Positions 48,371 to 61,552 of a stretch of 64,000 bases of DNA are shown one piece after another. The notes under the pieces are model-generated. The model saw only the letters and a list, made by a program, of their open reading frames with translations, was not told where the DNA came from and did no database searches. Both the position numbers and the translations under genes were made by a program. This DNA is from Vicugna pacos. Lineage: Eukaryota > Chordata > Mammalia > Artiodactyla > Camelidae. The stretch spans positions 67,274,662 to 67,338,661 of the forward strand of contig NW_027328740.1 in the NCBI RefSeq assembly GCF_048564905.1, given 5' to 3'. Every line of letters starts with the position of its first letter. Positions within the stretch are counted from its first letter, which is position 1.

Positions 48371-48864
48371 TTAACTGTTAAAACTGACACCTAGGAAGGC
48401 AGATTCGGTTTGTGAATACTCACTTTGTAACTTCTCATTTAAAATTGTAAGTATTAAGTACTTGTTACAGAATCCTTTCTTTTCTGTTTTTAAAAATTTG
48501 TAAGATTCTCAAAATGGTCATAGCTAAGTAGTATAGGTGGTGAGACAAATGGAGAGAGGTAGTGTGGCTCATGTACAAACTGTGAGCACTTTCATGGCTG
48601 TCTTTACACTGGAAAAGCCGCTGAAGAGCCCAGGTCAGACCAGGGATGGCTTTGGATGCACTTGAAAGCCAGCTTTCCTGCCTGTATGGTGAAGACTGGT
48701 GGGCGTGGCAGGTAGATTATCAAGGTCGATTGGAGGTTATTGACTGCACAGAACGCTGTGTCTGTGTGAACTGGAGACCATCGCCATGGGAAATGCTTGG
48801 TGCCAGGATCAATGCAGAGGAGCTGGGGAGCCTGTGTGTTAAGGATTTTCGAGCCCTGGGAGTG

Positions 48865-49050
48865 GGAAGGTCAGACTCTGCATTCAGATCTGAGTTTGAA
48901 TTCATCCTCTTTAGTTTACTGGTGCTCTGACTTTTGTCAAGTTATATACCCTCTTTCAATTCTTGTTTTCCTGTCTCTCAAAATAGGAGAATTACGGCCT
49001 GCTGCTAGAGTGTTTGATCAGGGTAAATGATTTGTGTCTATAAGATGCCA
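48865..49050 (+). repeat. MIR SINE
   Basis: 'tgagtttgaattcatcctct', 'gctctgacttttgtcaagtt', 'tctctcaaaataggagaatt' follow MIR order. Confidence 0.65.
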
Positions 49051-49380
49051 CGTACAGTCACAAGCTCAGTGAGAAATGGGCTGTCGCCTCTTCTTCTACA
49101 ACTCAGTACTTGACAAGACATGGGGGAAAGCTGGTCCCTAATTTGTGTGTGATGCAAGTAGGAACAAAATTAATGTCTTGCCTTTCCTTAGCAGTATTCT
49201 TACTCCTTTGCTTCATTTACTTCTTTCCTCCTTTACTTTCCCCTTTCCCCTCCTCCACCAAAACAGCCTGAGACTCTCTCAGAACACTAGATTCAAATTA
49301 CTTTAAAGGTTGTCTTATCCTCATGAAATGAGAGTAACATAAAAAAATCTGTATACATCCCAGAATACATTGTATTTGAT

Positions 49381-49428
49381 TTACACACACACATGCGTGC
49401 ACGCGCGCACACACACACACAAACACAC
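49381..49428. repeat. (CA)n microsatellite
   Basis: An interrupted ca/cg dinucleotide run with gcgtgcacgcgcgc in the middle. Confidence 0.95.
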
Positions 49429-50139
49429 AATCAGGCTACCTCCCACTTGCAGAGGGAGAAGGACCACTTTTTCTGAGTTTTCATTCACTGAGCGTGAGGA
49501 CAAAGTCTGTTATGTAGAATTTCACCAGGCTTTGTGCATGGTGCTTTTAATTGGATTTCTGCTTTTTGGACATAGATATAGTCTCCTAATAGAAGAGAGA
49601 AAGTGGAGACATAGACATCCTGCTGAGATATTGGTGTCATCATATTTGAGTTGGAAAAGGCTTAAGGCAGCATAGAGTCGTAACATTTTATGGGTGAGAG
49701 TCCATGATGGTGTAACTTGGACAAGAACCTGGGTCTTCTGCCATCTTGTCCACAAGGGTGAGGAGGCAACTGGGAAGGGGATGGCAGGGATCGTTGTTTC
49801 TTGAGTTCCATGGTCTTGCTACTTTTCATTGCTCAGCTGCCTTTAGTTTATGTTCATGAGACCTCTCATGGGAAGGTCACTCTGTCCTGATAGATTGAGT
49901 TTCTTATCAGCAAAAACTCTGGACCCACTCATATTTCCCAGAGTTTTCTGTTGACCTGCTGACACTTTATATAAATGAGACCTAAGTAACTACTGAATAT
50001 AAAATCCTTTTTTTTATCATTTGCCCTCGAGTTCCATAGGAATGGTGTGCTGTCTCAGGTTGTCTAAAGCTAGATCTGAACAAAGATAGGGTGATAGGCT
50101 GTGCTGCTGGACCCTCCACAGTCGAATGGGATTTCTACC

Positions 50140-50310
50140 TTAGTTTTTAGAATCAGGCAGATGAGTTCATACCTTGCCTTTACTAGTTATTATCTTTGTG
50201 ACTTGGGGGAGAAGCTGTACTTCTTTGTGTCCAATTTTCTTTATCTGTAAATAAGTTCAGTATTTATTTTAAGGTTTCTGTTCTAGAATTGAATGAGCTA
50301 ATTCCCTCAT
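50140..50310 (+). repeat. MIR SINE
   Basis: 'ttttagaatcaggcagatga', 'ttatctttgtgacttggggg', 'caattttctttatctgtaaa' give a clear MIR. Confidence 0.7.
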
Positions 50311-50811
50311 TTATACCTAAAATAATGATCGCGTGGTTCTATGCTTATGCCTTGGTAGTTGATTACTAAGGGTCTTGGCAGTGAGAATGGGGGTGGGGGG
50401 CCCATGAATAACAGAGCTTATATTCCAGGATATGCTTGTAAAAGACTGGATGTGCAGTGGATATTCAGTAAATATCCACTCCTTTCCTAATCTGCATTGA
50501 TTGTGTATATATCTTTATACTAATATACGGACAATTTTTATTGCAATTTAAATATCTTTGTAGTATTTACAATATGTAGCTATAAAAAATACGTGAAATA
50601 AATGATTTGACTTTTCTTTTCAATAAGCAAAACAAAATAAAATAGAAAAGAAAAAAGTTTTGAAGGAGTAGAAATAATTTTATTTCCGTGGAATCAATTC
50701 CGTATAATAGGTATTTTGGTTGTGTTGTTAAACAGCATATAAAATTGATAGGCTGTGACATACTGGAAATGAGGAAACAGTGGAGACATACTACCTCTAA
50801 TGCAGTCATTT

Positions 50812-51351
50812 TGTTACCAAGTCCAAACTCGTTCTGCTTGCTGCATGACAGGCCAATAAATCGGGAGATGAGATGTTGGAGTAAGGAATAGTGACTTTAT
50901 TTGAAAAGCTGGCAGACCCAGAAAATGGCATACTGATATCCAGGAGAACTCTCTACCCCAAGTCAGAATTCAGTCTCCTTTTATACTAAAAAGCACTGGG
51001 GATGTGGTTGGTTGTTGCAAACTTCTTGCTGTACAAATTGTTTCTCCTTGTAATCCTTTGTACTTGCAGCTGTCCATGTCGGTCAAATTATGGTGCCCCC
51101 GTAAACCCTCCAAAATAAAACAAAGGTTATTCTCTATTTTGCAACTTGCCATCTCTACATAAGTGTAGAAGAGCTAACATCCTTAAAGATCAGAGCCCGG
51201 ACAATAGGCTATCCTGGATATTTCAAGCTAAAGGCAACTTTCTTTTACAAAAGGTGCAGAGATATCAAGTCTGAGCCTAGAAAACAGGGTACAGGTTTAA
51301 AAATAATTGAACACATCTAACATGGAGTCAAATTTGTTCTTTTGTATTGCA
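50812..51351 (-). mobile_element. Solo LTR, MER21-like family, minus orientation
   Basis: About 540 bp, TG...CA bounded. On the minus strand it starts TGCAATACAAAAGAACAAAT with TTTGACTCCATGTTAGAT and ends in GGACTTGGTAACA after an AATAAAGTCACTATTCC poly(A) region. It is related to the plus-strand LTR at 16969-17447. It lies in an intron of the TRAPPC9 copy, antisense to it. No internal sequence is present; it is an old fossil. Confidence 0.7.
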
Positions 51352-52512
51352 GTCTCTTTTTCTACCTCATAAATAATTTTAGTAAGAATCATGAGCAAAT
51401 TTTTTTTATTTTTGCTTCTTAATAACGGATGAGTGTGTCAAATACACCTTTGTGACAGGGATGCTGTGCATTCCTTGGTGTCACAGCAAACTCTTGTTGG
51501 GGGTGGCCGACCCTGCAACATGTCTGATGTCCCGTGACTGTTGGTGAGAGTGCCCCTAAACAGGGGATCTCTTCAGGAACCAGCATACGTGCATTGACCT
51601 CTTCAGACCTCTTTTTCAGCTGCAGAAAAATTTTTCAGATACTGTGATGGAAAAATCACTCCAGCTGGGGATAATCAGGGAATACAGGAAGAGGAAAAGG
51701 GCTTGGAGTAAAGTAGAAGAGAAGGACAGAAGGTCAGGGAGCCTGAGGGCTTGGCAGCGGGGCCTCGGGTAAGAGAGGAGCAGAGGTGGGGAGGGGCCCG
51801 GCTACGGAACCAGCTGCTGCACTTTTTCCCGCACCCAAGCCACACAGCTTTTAAATGGGCCCAAGACTCTCTCCTGTCTGGATGTCACCCTGGGCAGAAC
51901 CTTGAGAATCGAAGGTAAGGGCAGCACTCACCTAGGGGGTCACTGAGGACTTTGGTCAAGTCCACAGTGCCTTTTCTAGTCATGTGCCTTCACCGGTTCT
52001 TTATCTCAGGATCTGAGAAGCAGGAGCAAGGAACTCATGGAGATATCTAGGAAGACATCTGACTGTGTTAAGAGACGACAGTCACAGCGACACGGGTAGT
52101 GAAAACACTTGCAGCAAAGTAAAATATCTTCACAACTATTGCATCAGAGCTGCAGGTGTGAGAGAGCCTAAGCCTGTCTCAGAGTGCAGGGGACAAGAGG
52201 AAAGGAATTGTAACATTAAAACTGACAATTGAAATTTTGTTAAATAGCCTGCTACCCTTAATTTTATCACTTGAATGTATGAAGATGTATTTCTGTGAGA
52301 ATTTATAGGTTCACACAACCCCACCAGCCACTCTTGCTCCCATCTGGGATGGGCTTTCTCAAGCACAGTGCGCCTCCTGCTTGGGTGGGCCACGCTGCGG
52401 GTCCTTGCCTGGGGCCGGACGGATACAGGACACTGAGTCCCCGAGGCATGGCCTGGGAGGCATGACAGGAAAATCTCTGCTCTTGGCTGAGGGCCTCCTT
52501 TTCCCCCTGCAG

Positions 52513-52639
52513 TGTAAGAATGCCGGTGACTCAGTTAGAAGCATGCATCCAAGCCGTCCTTCCGTGTCATCACCATCTAGAAACGGTGCCTGAATCTTCT
52601 GAATTTCTTCAGCATGTGGTTTACAATCACCTTCGACAA
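52513..52639 (+). pseudogene. TRAPPC9: TRAPPC9 pseudogene, exon encoding LEACI...NLRQ
   Basis: The acceptor 'ttttccccctgcag' opens the exon. It begins CKNAG (family YKNAG), then a frame change leads to LEACIQAVLPCHHHLETVPE, SSEFLQHVVYNHLRQ, matching TRAPPC9 [34 protein letters not shown]. The donor cgacaa|gtgagt after LRQ is intact. This is the last TRAPPC9 exon seen; the next family exon (LSEEEKIQRYSILSELYE) is not found before the provirus. Confidence 0.88.
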
Positions 52640-55600
52640 GTGAGTGTGTGTCCTCTTACAAGTGGAGGAATTGCTGCCGTTTTCCTGGAACTTACTCACC
52701 ACTAGTCCATCAGATTTTTCTGTGCTAGGATTCAGTATGGCCTGCTGAAAACTCTGCAGTCAGATCTTAACACCCTGATGAAGAGGATTATTTATTTTAT
52801 TTCTTTATATGATAGTATTTTACTTTCAAAATTGAGAGTTTTCGGTTCTTGGAGGAAATTTTTCGGGGGTTGGAGAAACAACTTTACTTTTACCTTCTTT
52901 GTGACCTGTTGCTATATGCCTCTCACCTGTCTTCTGTCACTTGTGAAGCGGTTCCATTTGTGACCCTGTCCGGGTTGTTCATGTTATAAAACATAAAGTC
53001 TGTAAAAGTACAGTCCCTTTTACTCTGAAGACATTCCACAAATACTACTTAAATCTGGGTGTTGTTGTAAGAAGACAGAATCATTAGAACATGTCCTTGC
53101 AGGTTGCTAGTGCAAAATCCCCAAATCAATAGTCTCGCTCAACAACTAAAATCTTTCTAATCTACCTTGGATTTGTATGGATAAGTGTAGCAGTTTCCTA
53201 AGAACTCAAGACCAGGTTTAGAACACAGGCTGGTGTAGCTCAGCAGGTCATCCCAAGATGATGCTCTGCCAGAGGGTGGGGCCGAGGGGAGACGGCGGGT
53301 CCTGCCCTCCCTGAGCTGACAGTTTGATTGCAAAGACCTTCACCAGGTGAAGAAATTGGAGTTTCTTCTAAGAACAGTGGGTTTGAAAAGTGTCCAAAAA
53401 GGTTGGGAGTGACTCAATCCCATTTGTCTCAAGTAGGGGAGAGCGGCTGAGGGGCCACTTTGGAGACTCGTGAGTCCAGGTGGGCAGTGTTGGTGGCTTC
53501 CTCTTGAGCGGTGGGACGGTCAGTGGGTAAAAGCGAACAGATTGAAGGCATGTTTAGTTGGTAAAAAGGAAAGGATGAATGCTGTCTGTGAAGGTAGGAT
53601 GGAGTAAGGCCCAGGTTTCTGGGTGGATTAATGAGGTAAATGATGGTCCTGCTATGCTCTGAGGAGGGAAAGCTGCAGCGGGAGCTCTGGGGGAAATCTG
53701 ATGATTTCAGCTGTGGGTAAAGTGAAAGGCTGTTAGATGTGTGGTATTGGAGCTCAGGTGAGAGCCCGTAGTGAGTCGGGGGGGGAGAGAGACTTTCAAA
53801 TCTTTTTGTCTTGTGAACATACAAATAAGTATGAGTAATGACACACTTAACCCATCTATATTCTGGATTTAAAACCCAGTAACAATTTGCTATATTGACT
53901 GCAGGAGTTCTTAATTTTTTAATAGAAACAAAATAGTGGATTAGTGAACATCTTAGAGTTGATGTGTGTCATTGTATGTATTTTCATACTTCATCTGTTT
54001 ATAAACATAATCTACAAAACGTTAACTTTCTTAGCATAAGAATTAAACAGAGACGTGACACACACTGTTGGGGGTTGAAGCTGATTTCTTCGGCAAATTA
54101 TGTAGCCTCTCTGTCTTAGTTGCATCTTCTGTGACTGCCCCCGGGCCCCTCATCACAGCTGATTTCCTAGACTAGATGTTGGGAGGGAGGCTGCTGAAGG
54201 GAGTAAGAGGTGGCAACTGCTAGGGATACTGAAGAGAGAGACAAAAACAGATTAAAGGCGAGAAACTGAGTACAAATACCCTCAAAAGAGAAAGAATCCC
54301 GCAGTGTTTTGAGCCACTTAGCGTAAGGGAAACAAAATCACGTGGATCCAAAGCTCTTGAGCATGAGAGTATTGTGGGTGGGAGGGTGTCATCAGAAAAG
54401 TGTTGAGAAAAAGGCCTTTTGGTTTCCCATAACATTTCCAGTAAGGATGGTGCGCAGAAGCGAAAACCACCCGCTTTACTGTAGGTGGTGCTGTTTTGTG
54501 CGAAAATGACCAAAGATTGGAGACCAGTCATCAGCGGTGCTGGCAAATGAAGAGGCTTCTGGATTGGGTGGGGCACCTACTGTGACTTCCAGGTGACCTG
54601 CTGGCTGGGGGCTGTGAGGCGGGCAGTAGGTTTTCAGGGTGACCCGGGCATAATCCCTGGCTCTGAGTCTGCTCGTCTGACTAGCAGACCTGGGCACCCC
54701 CAGTCCTAATGGGGCAGGTCGGGATGTGGCCTGGGACACCTGCCGTGCTGATGGCGAGAAGAGGGCTCCCCTGAAGGGGTGTCCCTGCAGAGAGTAGAAA
54801 CGTCCTCCTGCAGGGGGGAAGAGCCTCTGAGCAGGAGGCCGGATGCACAGGCAAGACCAGCCAGAGAACAGAGGTTTCGGGGAGACGGAAGTCATACAGT
54901 GGCCCGAGCAGCCTTGTTTCTAAGAGACTGGAGGGAAAAGATGCTGAAAAGGCAGGCTAGGGACAGACCCTGTGGTGAGTCATGAGTGACAATAAAGGAC
55001 TGTTCAGGCAGGCACAAGAGAACTCTGTGGGCGTCCCAGCTGGGGCGTCACGCTGGAGGGAGGAGCAGAGTTATAGACTTTGTCACTTATTATCTGTGTG
55101 ACTTTGAGCAATATCACCCCACCTCTCTCTATATACATCTTCATCTCTAAAGATGACACAGTGACAAGCTCGTGTCATCAGAAGGCTTAGTTCAGCTCTG
55201 ATCCTCTGTGTCCTGTCCTGTCAGTGCTGCCCTGCAAGGTTCTGCAGCGGCTGCTCTTACCCTGAGATGGGAGGGCATAGAAGGAAACTGTAGCACCCGA
55301 GGGCAAAAGGAGTTGCTTTAAAAACAGACATGCAGCCGCCTGCAGCAGCAGACCTACAGGCAGTTTTGCTGATGGTCGTGGAGAGGTCTTTGGAGGCCTT
55401 AGCATCGTCTTAAGACTTGTTTTCCCTTGGGGGCCGGAATTGTCTTTGCAGATTAATGCTGAAGATTTGGGCTTCTGGCAAAGCTGTTTTCAGAGATGGG
55501 TATATAAGTAATATGTCGTATAAAATAAAATGTTTTTATTTAATATGTGAGGCTTTGCAGCTGTTGGGAACAGCTCTGTTGGCCTAGTCCCCTCGGTGGA

Positions 55601-55864
55601 CACTAGGGGTCAGCAGAGCGTGAGGGAGGGCAGGCAGCCAGCCCTGCTTCTGCGGGGGTGTTCTCCCCAGCAGGGCACTCTGCTGAGTTGACTCTTGTCT
55701 GAGTTTTGTTCCCAGATGGGCAGACAGCAAAATAATGAGTTCTGGTGGGATTGTATAATGACAGGAAGAAAGAGGGAGCCGTAGATTTTCGTGACTAATA
55801 CACGCTTTTGGTTCCTGATCCAGTGTGTCCCTTTACAGAATTGACGATTTGTGTCTATTCTGGG
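52640..55864. other. Sequence between the last TRAPPC9 exon and the provirus
   Basis: No TRAPPC9 exon and no other gene was recognised. A MIR lies at about 55.07 kb. The duplication breakpoint or the break in TRAPPC9 homology may lie here or inside or beyond the provirus. Confidence 0.4.
55065..55185 (+). repeat. MIR SINE
   Basis: 'tttgtcacttattatctgtg', 'tgactttgagcaatatcacc' are the MIR tRNA/core junction. Confidence 0.65.
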
Positions 55865-56334
55865 ACTTGATTGAAATAAACATGCAGCCTAAAATTTAAG
55901 AGTTATGTTTTATTTGTCGGGAGGACTCGAGCCAGGATGACCGCCTCTCAGATCACTCTGAGGGACTGCTCCCAAGAGTAGGGGAGAAGCTAGGATTACA
56001 TAGGAGCTTTACAACAAAGACCAGGTAGTTGGAACAATAAAAGATTGCTTGTTATCTAAAGAAAGCCAGGTATCTCAAGTTCAAGTGTTTAGTGCTTATC
56101 CATGTATGGGATAAAGCAATCATTTGGGTCTTTGAATCCACACATTTGACAAGCACCTAGCTGTCTAGGGCCAGTATCCTGTTGTTTCTTATTTGAGTCT
56201 GCTCAGAGGGCACCACTGTGAGTGGCTGAGAGGCTGGGCTGCAATCCTGTCCTCGCTGGGGGTGGCAGCAGCCGCTGATGACTTGGTTTCAGCATTCTTT
56301 GTTTACAGACATGGTTGCAGTATTTTCATTCACA
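55865..56334 (-). mobile_element. ERV 3' LTR, copy 2
   Basis: About 470 bp. On the minus strand it starts TGTGAATG right after a purine-rich tract. It differs from the two 5' LTRs (4178-4656 and 62531-62988) at positions where those two agree, as expected for the opposite LTR of the same provirus. The left edge is diverged. Confidence 0.85.
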
Positions 56335-56614
56335 GTGCTCCCCCATAGTCCTAAATTCGACCAATATTTTGAGAGACATTTCATGACCAATTTTGTCCCA
56401 CGGTGCTAGGATGGCTCATTCCTAGTTCAGGTGAAGAATCTTCGGAGCTGCCATTCAAGGTGTTTGGTTTTTTTTTCAGGCCCTGTTGATACTGAAAGTT
56501 CTCTGGATCGCCTGTCTTACTAGTCTATATTGATCCAGGAAATGTTTGCCCTTCGTTGCTCATTCCCATACCTAGAATCACACTATTAAATTTATTTTAT
56601 GCAGGGTTCTAAGT

Positions 56615-56842
56615 TTAATCTATTTCTTCAAGATGCTTAGCCATCATCAATCTTGTAGGCCTAGTTACGCATTGGGAAATGTAAGAGACAACAATTTTAT
56701 AAAATAGACAGTATATAAGTAATACAGCTAGTAACGTTAATAATGTCACGAGTAAGAATTTAATACTCGAGAAGTTATATTTTGGGTTAAAATTTTGCTT
56801 GTGTTTCTGATTGAGTCTGAATGATCTTATGAGGAAGTTCAT
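56615..56842 (-). mobile_element. ERV envelope TM remnant
   Basis: A minus-strand frame contains a strongly hydrophobic run (LLVTLLTLLAVLLIYCLFY) followed by a short polar tail, at the position of a retroviral envelope membrane anchor, upstream of the 3' LTR. It is a fossil fragment of the broken provirus. Confidence 0.6.
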
Positions 56843-57254
56843 ATTTATGATCAGGCTCAGGGAAGTTATTAATTGGCCAGGTCTCCCACCATGTAAGATG
56901 AACAGTGGCCTAAATAGAACTATAATTTCTTTTTAGAATAACGTTTCTCAGGGCAATCTAGTTAGACACCTGGAGTAGGGAAACCCACCAAGGTAACACA
57001 GAAGTAATAGCCATATTTAATTTACCATAAACTTAACAATTGGTGTAGTTCATAATCAAAGGTTGGAGAAATTGTCAAGGTAATTAGTATACAGGCCTGG
57101 TCCAATGTCTTGGGTTAGCTGTCTACCTCAGATGTCGTCTTCTCATCCTGACATGGTAGCTTTTTCTCCAGTTGGGCATTGTTTTAAGGTGAGCAGTGCT
57201 CTATAAGCCATTGCACTGCAGGGAATGTTTCTTATAGGAAATGAATCTGAAAGT

Positions 57255-57395
57255 CCGTTTCCTTCAGCTTTGGTGTGTATGGTCTAGTTAAGCATACCTG
57301 ATAAAGGGTCCTTCCATTCAGGTTGGAGACAGTTCTTTAAGTCATGCCTGTTCCAGGATGTATAATCCCCTGGCTGTAGGTCATGGGGCATTGGA
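57255..57395 (-). mobile_element. ERV integrase C-terminal remnant
   Basis: Minus-strand sequence recalls the gammaretroviral integrase tail (HDLQPGDY-like, then WKRHDLKNCLQPEWK-like). It lies at the pol/env border of the provirus and is the main support for the class I assignment. It is a fossil fragment. Confidence 0.6.
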
Positions 57396-60300
57396 ACTAC
57401 CCAAAGTTAGATTACTGAGGTTCAGAAACAAAGCTAGGGTATCCTTTTAATAATTCAATTAAACTTTTCAGCAATTTCACGTAACAGAAAGGAATGATCT
57501 GGGAAGTGTCTTACTAAATAAAGACTTCAATTAACAAAACTAGAATTTAATATCCACTAAAATATAAACTTTTTTCTCTATAAAGTTACCCTCATTTTTC
57601 TCAAATATAGCCAAATAAAGATTTATTTGTTTACAAGTTAATTCTGATTATTTGATCATATAGGCTTTTTTAAATTGGCTGTGTTGGAACTTTAAATAAG
57701 GAGTCTCAGGGTAGAATGTTAATAAGGTTTTCTAAGGCCAGGAAAGCCACGTCAAGGGCTTGACATGGATTTCTGCCGTACAGATTTAGGTAAATTATTT
57801 TCTCGTTAAAATCCTTAAAATGCATTGAGATTCCTATATCTGTTAGGAGATGATCTTCCTAATTTGTCTGATAGAGCCCCTGGGGACCTTTAGTCTCTTG
57901 AGGGATCAGATAGAAAATATAAAACTGTTCCAAGGCTGCTTACATAGGTATAATTTATCAAATTGCTGTGAATCATAACTAGCTTAAGGAGAAGAGATTC
58001 TTTATGTCTGGGAAACAGGTTTAAAGCGAGTAGTATTTCAGACAAAATCAAAAATTATAACCATATTCATCAGTTTACTCAGTCCCATGTAACTAATTCT
58101 TTTAATCAAAGTTTTCTTTAGACCTTTAAAATTTCTTCCCCAGTTTAGTTCAGTGGTATAGTTTGAAGTTTATTAGAAACCAGTAAATCTTCTTGAAGAG
58201 CAAGCATTTTGCAAAATCATCAGAAGAAAACAATTAACTGTCTATAAATGACAAAAGATTTAAAAGCATGGTAAAACACCATTACACTATAATTGGTAGT
58301 GTAACCTGGTCACAATAACCAGAATTATGACTGGTAACATTTCAGATATACCAGAATTTTAGGGAGTCCATAAAATTTCTGTAATATCTATATTAATATT
58401 TTCTCATACAATATAACCTAGGAAGATTTATTATTCATTTGACAATACCATGTTATTTAACATGCCAAATGAAATTTACTAGTTTAAAATCTCTCTTTGG
58501 GATGTTTCAGGAGCCCTCTGTAGCATCCCAAACTTAACTGGAGATTAAAAGAACTTTAATTAAAAATTGATATTTGGGGAGATTTTGAAAGATTTCAAAC
58601 ACTTGGTCAGATAAACATATAGATCACTGTAAAGTAGTACTTATTCATTAACAAGATAATTCGTCAAAGGTAAAGGCAGAACAGATCAGTTAAGTGGTAT
58701 AAGAAGTTTTACAATTTGTTTCTGAGGGTGGATTATCATTTTAAGAAAATTTCGTCCTCTTAACAGCGAGAAAACCAATTCTATTCTTGTACCAGCTTAC
58801 CTCTGAGATTCATATACATTGACCAAGTTGATTCTAAACTTAGCCAATTTCGACCACGTACAAAACCCTTTCCTCAGGTTTCCTCTTCCACAAGCCTTCC
58901 ACAGCTTTCTATATTCATATTAGTGTGTCCCTTATTTTCTCTTCCATTCAGAAGTAACCAGCTTCAGTACAATGTCACTATTTTTCATTAACAAAATATA
59001 ATTCCATTCCTTGTATCTTCCCTTACAGATTTATCTTACTTTCCTAGGATAATGAGATCTTTCCCTTAATAATAGAGACTATTTCAGTGTGGCACCAACC
59101 ATATATTAATACTTCTAAACACCTTTAGTTTCTCTGTAAGAGGAAGTTAAATGTTATGTAATTCATATTTCAATCTTATTTTATCTGAAAATGGCATAGC
59201 TATTTAATAAAATCCTATCATTTAACTTAATTTAGCACAACTCTAGAATTTAAAGATACCAAAGATTTAGAGATTATCTTATGCATACATTTTAAAAATG
59301 TATTTGAAAGAATTTACCCAAAGTTCTCATCTCATTTGCATTAAATTTACTTAAAATTTTACCACACCATATTAATATTTTTTTTGACAAATCTGCAATG
59401 AATGTAACAGGATCTTATTTGACTTTCATTAAACCTAGGTACAGTAAATGTATTATACTTAATATTGATGACTTTAAAGATGTCTATATTAATTAGAACA
59501 TACTTAAACAAAACTTAATAACAAATATTATCTTAATATTGAATATTTTCCAGTTCACGTGAACCTTAAGGTAAATTTGGTCAGTTTTTATTTTAAAAAT
59601 ACTTAAATTGTAACCTCTTAGTTTTTACATCAATTAAGCAGAGCTCTTTGACTTTGTTTTTGGTTTTTTTTTTTTTTAGCTATAGAAATATCTCACATAT
59701 ATAATGTGTACGCCGGCTTATAAAGAGACAAAAGCTAGAGATCTCATACCTTGACTTTAAAACTTACCTATGAGATAGGGATAATAATAGTTGGAGTAAG
59801 CTGAATTTGCTTGCTCAGATCACTAAGGCTTACTATGTATGAAACAGACATTAAAGATTTCTTGACAATGTATGAAGGACCCGTCAGAGTTCTCAGTTTT
59901 AAAATGCGAAAAATTTCTTTGGCCTAAAGTTTTATCTCGTTGAGCTAATTAGGCTCACCCCTAGGTCACTGCTGTATTTACATTTCTGATATGCAAGACA
60001 AAGACACACGCGTCCAGTTCTCCAGAGAACTGCTCTGTCACCCAGTCCCAATTGCATCTCCTTAATTTGCTTTTTTGTATCAGTGTGAAGAGCTGTAAAC
60101 AAAGAATTCCATGTATTAAAACTTTAAAGTTTACTTTATCTTGTCTTCCAAAGCTTGCATAAGGCATTAAGTAAGTTCTCTTTCCCTTGTTATAAGTTAA
60201 ACTCAGGGTAAAACTCTTATTATAATTTTATTAGCCACTGAATACTAGTTTTAAGTTTTACGTTATATTGGACGGCTCATGTAACTCTATTGGTTTCCTT

Positions 60301-60696
60301 TACTTTGTACACTCAATATTTTCAGAGGGACAGATATGTGCCCAGCCTTATAATACCAAAAAGGTGAATCGGTTTTCCATTGAAACATATTTATCCCACA
60401 ACATAATTAAGTAAAAGGTTTATATAAATCTGGTTTAAATATACCAATTTTAGAAACTTTTATCTCAAATTTATTAAAACTTATACCTTTAATTTTAATA
60501 TTTATTAGGTTTAATGAATAATTTTTATTTCTAGAAGGAGTGCCAGAAGCCTTTCTTTTGTTTGTTTTTGTGCATTGTATCTAATTTTATAGAAAACTCT
60601 CTGGGATCCCCAAGTTTGAGCCAAAGAGCTTACACCCTTCCCAATTTTTAATATGATTAATTGGTCTGTTGTCCCAATCATTGATGAAATATCTCA

Positions 60697-60745
60697 GTAT
60701 ATAAATATATATATATTTTATACATATATAAAATATATATGTATA
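60697..60745. repeat. (TA)n tract in ERV copy 2
   Basis: A ta-rich, partly palindromic run, longer than the matching site near 2375-2390 in copy 1. Confidence 0.8.
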
Positions 60746-61552
60746 TTTTAGCCCTATACATACATACATATTACACTGTGGTAAATAGAACAGGCTTGTT
60801 TGAACTTGAATGTTGGGGGGCAGTAGGTGATCTCTTTGGCCTTTTTTTAATTTTACGTAGTGTAGTATCAAAATCATGCATCTAAATCCAAAATTGTCCA
60901 TTTTATTTATCTCATTCAAAATAACAATATAAAAATAATTTTCCATTTGGGATAAGCCCCTTACCTTTTTTTTTTATTAAGAAAAAATCGGAATTTTTAC
61001 AATCTATTTTCCAGTTATTCAACCTAATTAACATTAATTGTTCAAAGTTTTTATTAGCATCCCTAAAACCATTGATGGGAAAGGAAAAACACAAATGTAG
61101 CTTTTCAAACCAGTTTTTTTTTAACTAAGTTCTTAGGTTAACCATTAGATATATTTTTCTATCTTTAAACTTGATTTTAATAGGTACCAAGAAAACAGCT
61201 GTTTATATTGAGAGCTCTTTCAACTTTCACCAATTTAAAAGTTTTTCCAAATTAAAGGATCCATCATTTGGCCATCAATTTATATATATATATCTCTAAA
61301 CCATAAAGATGAAGAGGCTTTTCCACATGAGGGTGGGGGTGTTGCCTAAATAAAATTCAAAAGTTTACTCTGCAGAAGCTAAAGGCCTTTGTGGTCCAGG
61401 CTGATGCATAAAAGGTTAAGATGGCAAAATGTCTGAAAAATGGTACAATCAAAGGATTGTTGAGAATCCCAATTTACTTGCATGGCCACCAGATGTGCAC
61501 AATACTTGTACCTTTTGCATGGCAGAGTCCAAGATTTCCTTTTAAGAAAAGG

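Larger units (their letters stand above)
45830..52512. other. Intronic stretch of the TRAPPC9 copy
   Basis: Between the donor at 45830 and the acceptor at 52511-52512. It contains a long L1M, a MER21-like LTR, simple repeats and MIRs. The stretch 51.4-52.5 kb holds nothing I recognise. Confidence 0.5.
18480..52639 (+). pseudogene. TRAPPC9: Unprocessed, truncated TRAPPC9 pseudogene
   Basis: TRAPPC9 (NIBP) is a subunit of the TRAPPII vesicle-tethering and Rab-activating complex and has been linked to NF-kB signalling. This copy keeps the gene's exon order with large introns: a putative exon 1, the ATG exon (23316-23888), and exons at about 32150-32284, 45709-45829 and 52513-52639. Exon borders still resemble splice sites, so it arose by DNA duplication and not by retroposition. 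It has in-frame stops in two exons and frameshifts. One exon expected between 32.3 and 45.7 kb was not found, and everything after the segment equivalent to roughly the first third of the protein is absent. It cannot make a TRAPPC9 protein; transcription as non-coding RNA is possible. Confidence 0.85.

Noticed and set aside
18480-52639. Functional TRAPPC9 gene
   Set aside because: In-frame stops at 23599 and 23869 and at 45801, several frameshifts, a missing exon and no 3' half make a working protein impossible.
54476-54895. 139-residue minus-strand open frame
   Set aside because: No familiar motif, no splice or promoter context, overlapped by other frames; probably chance in a GC-rich patch.
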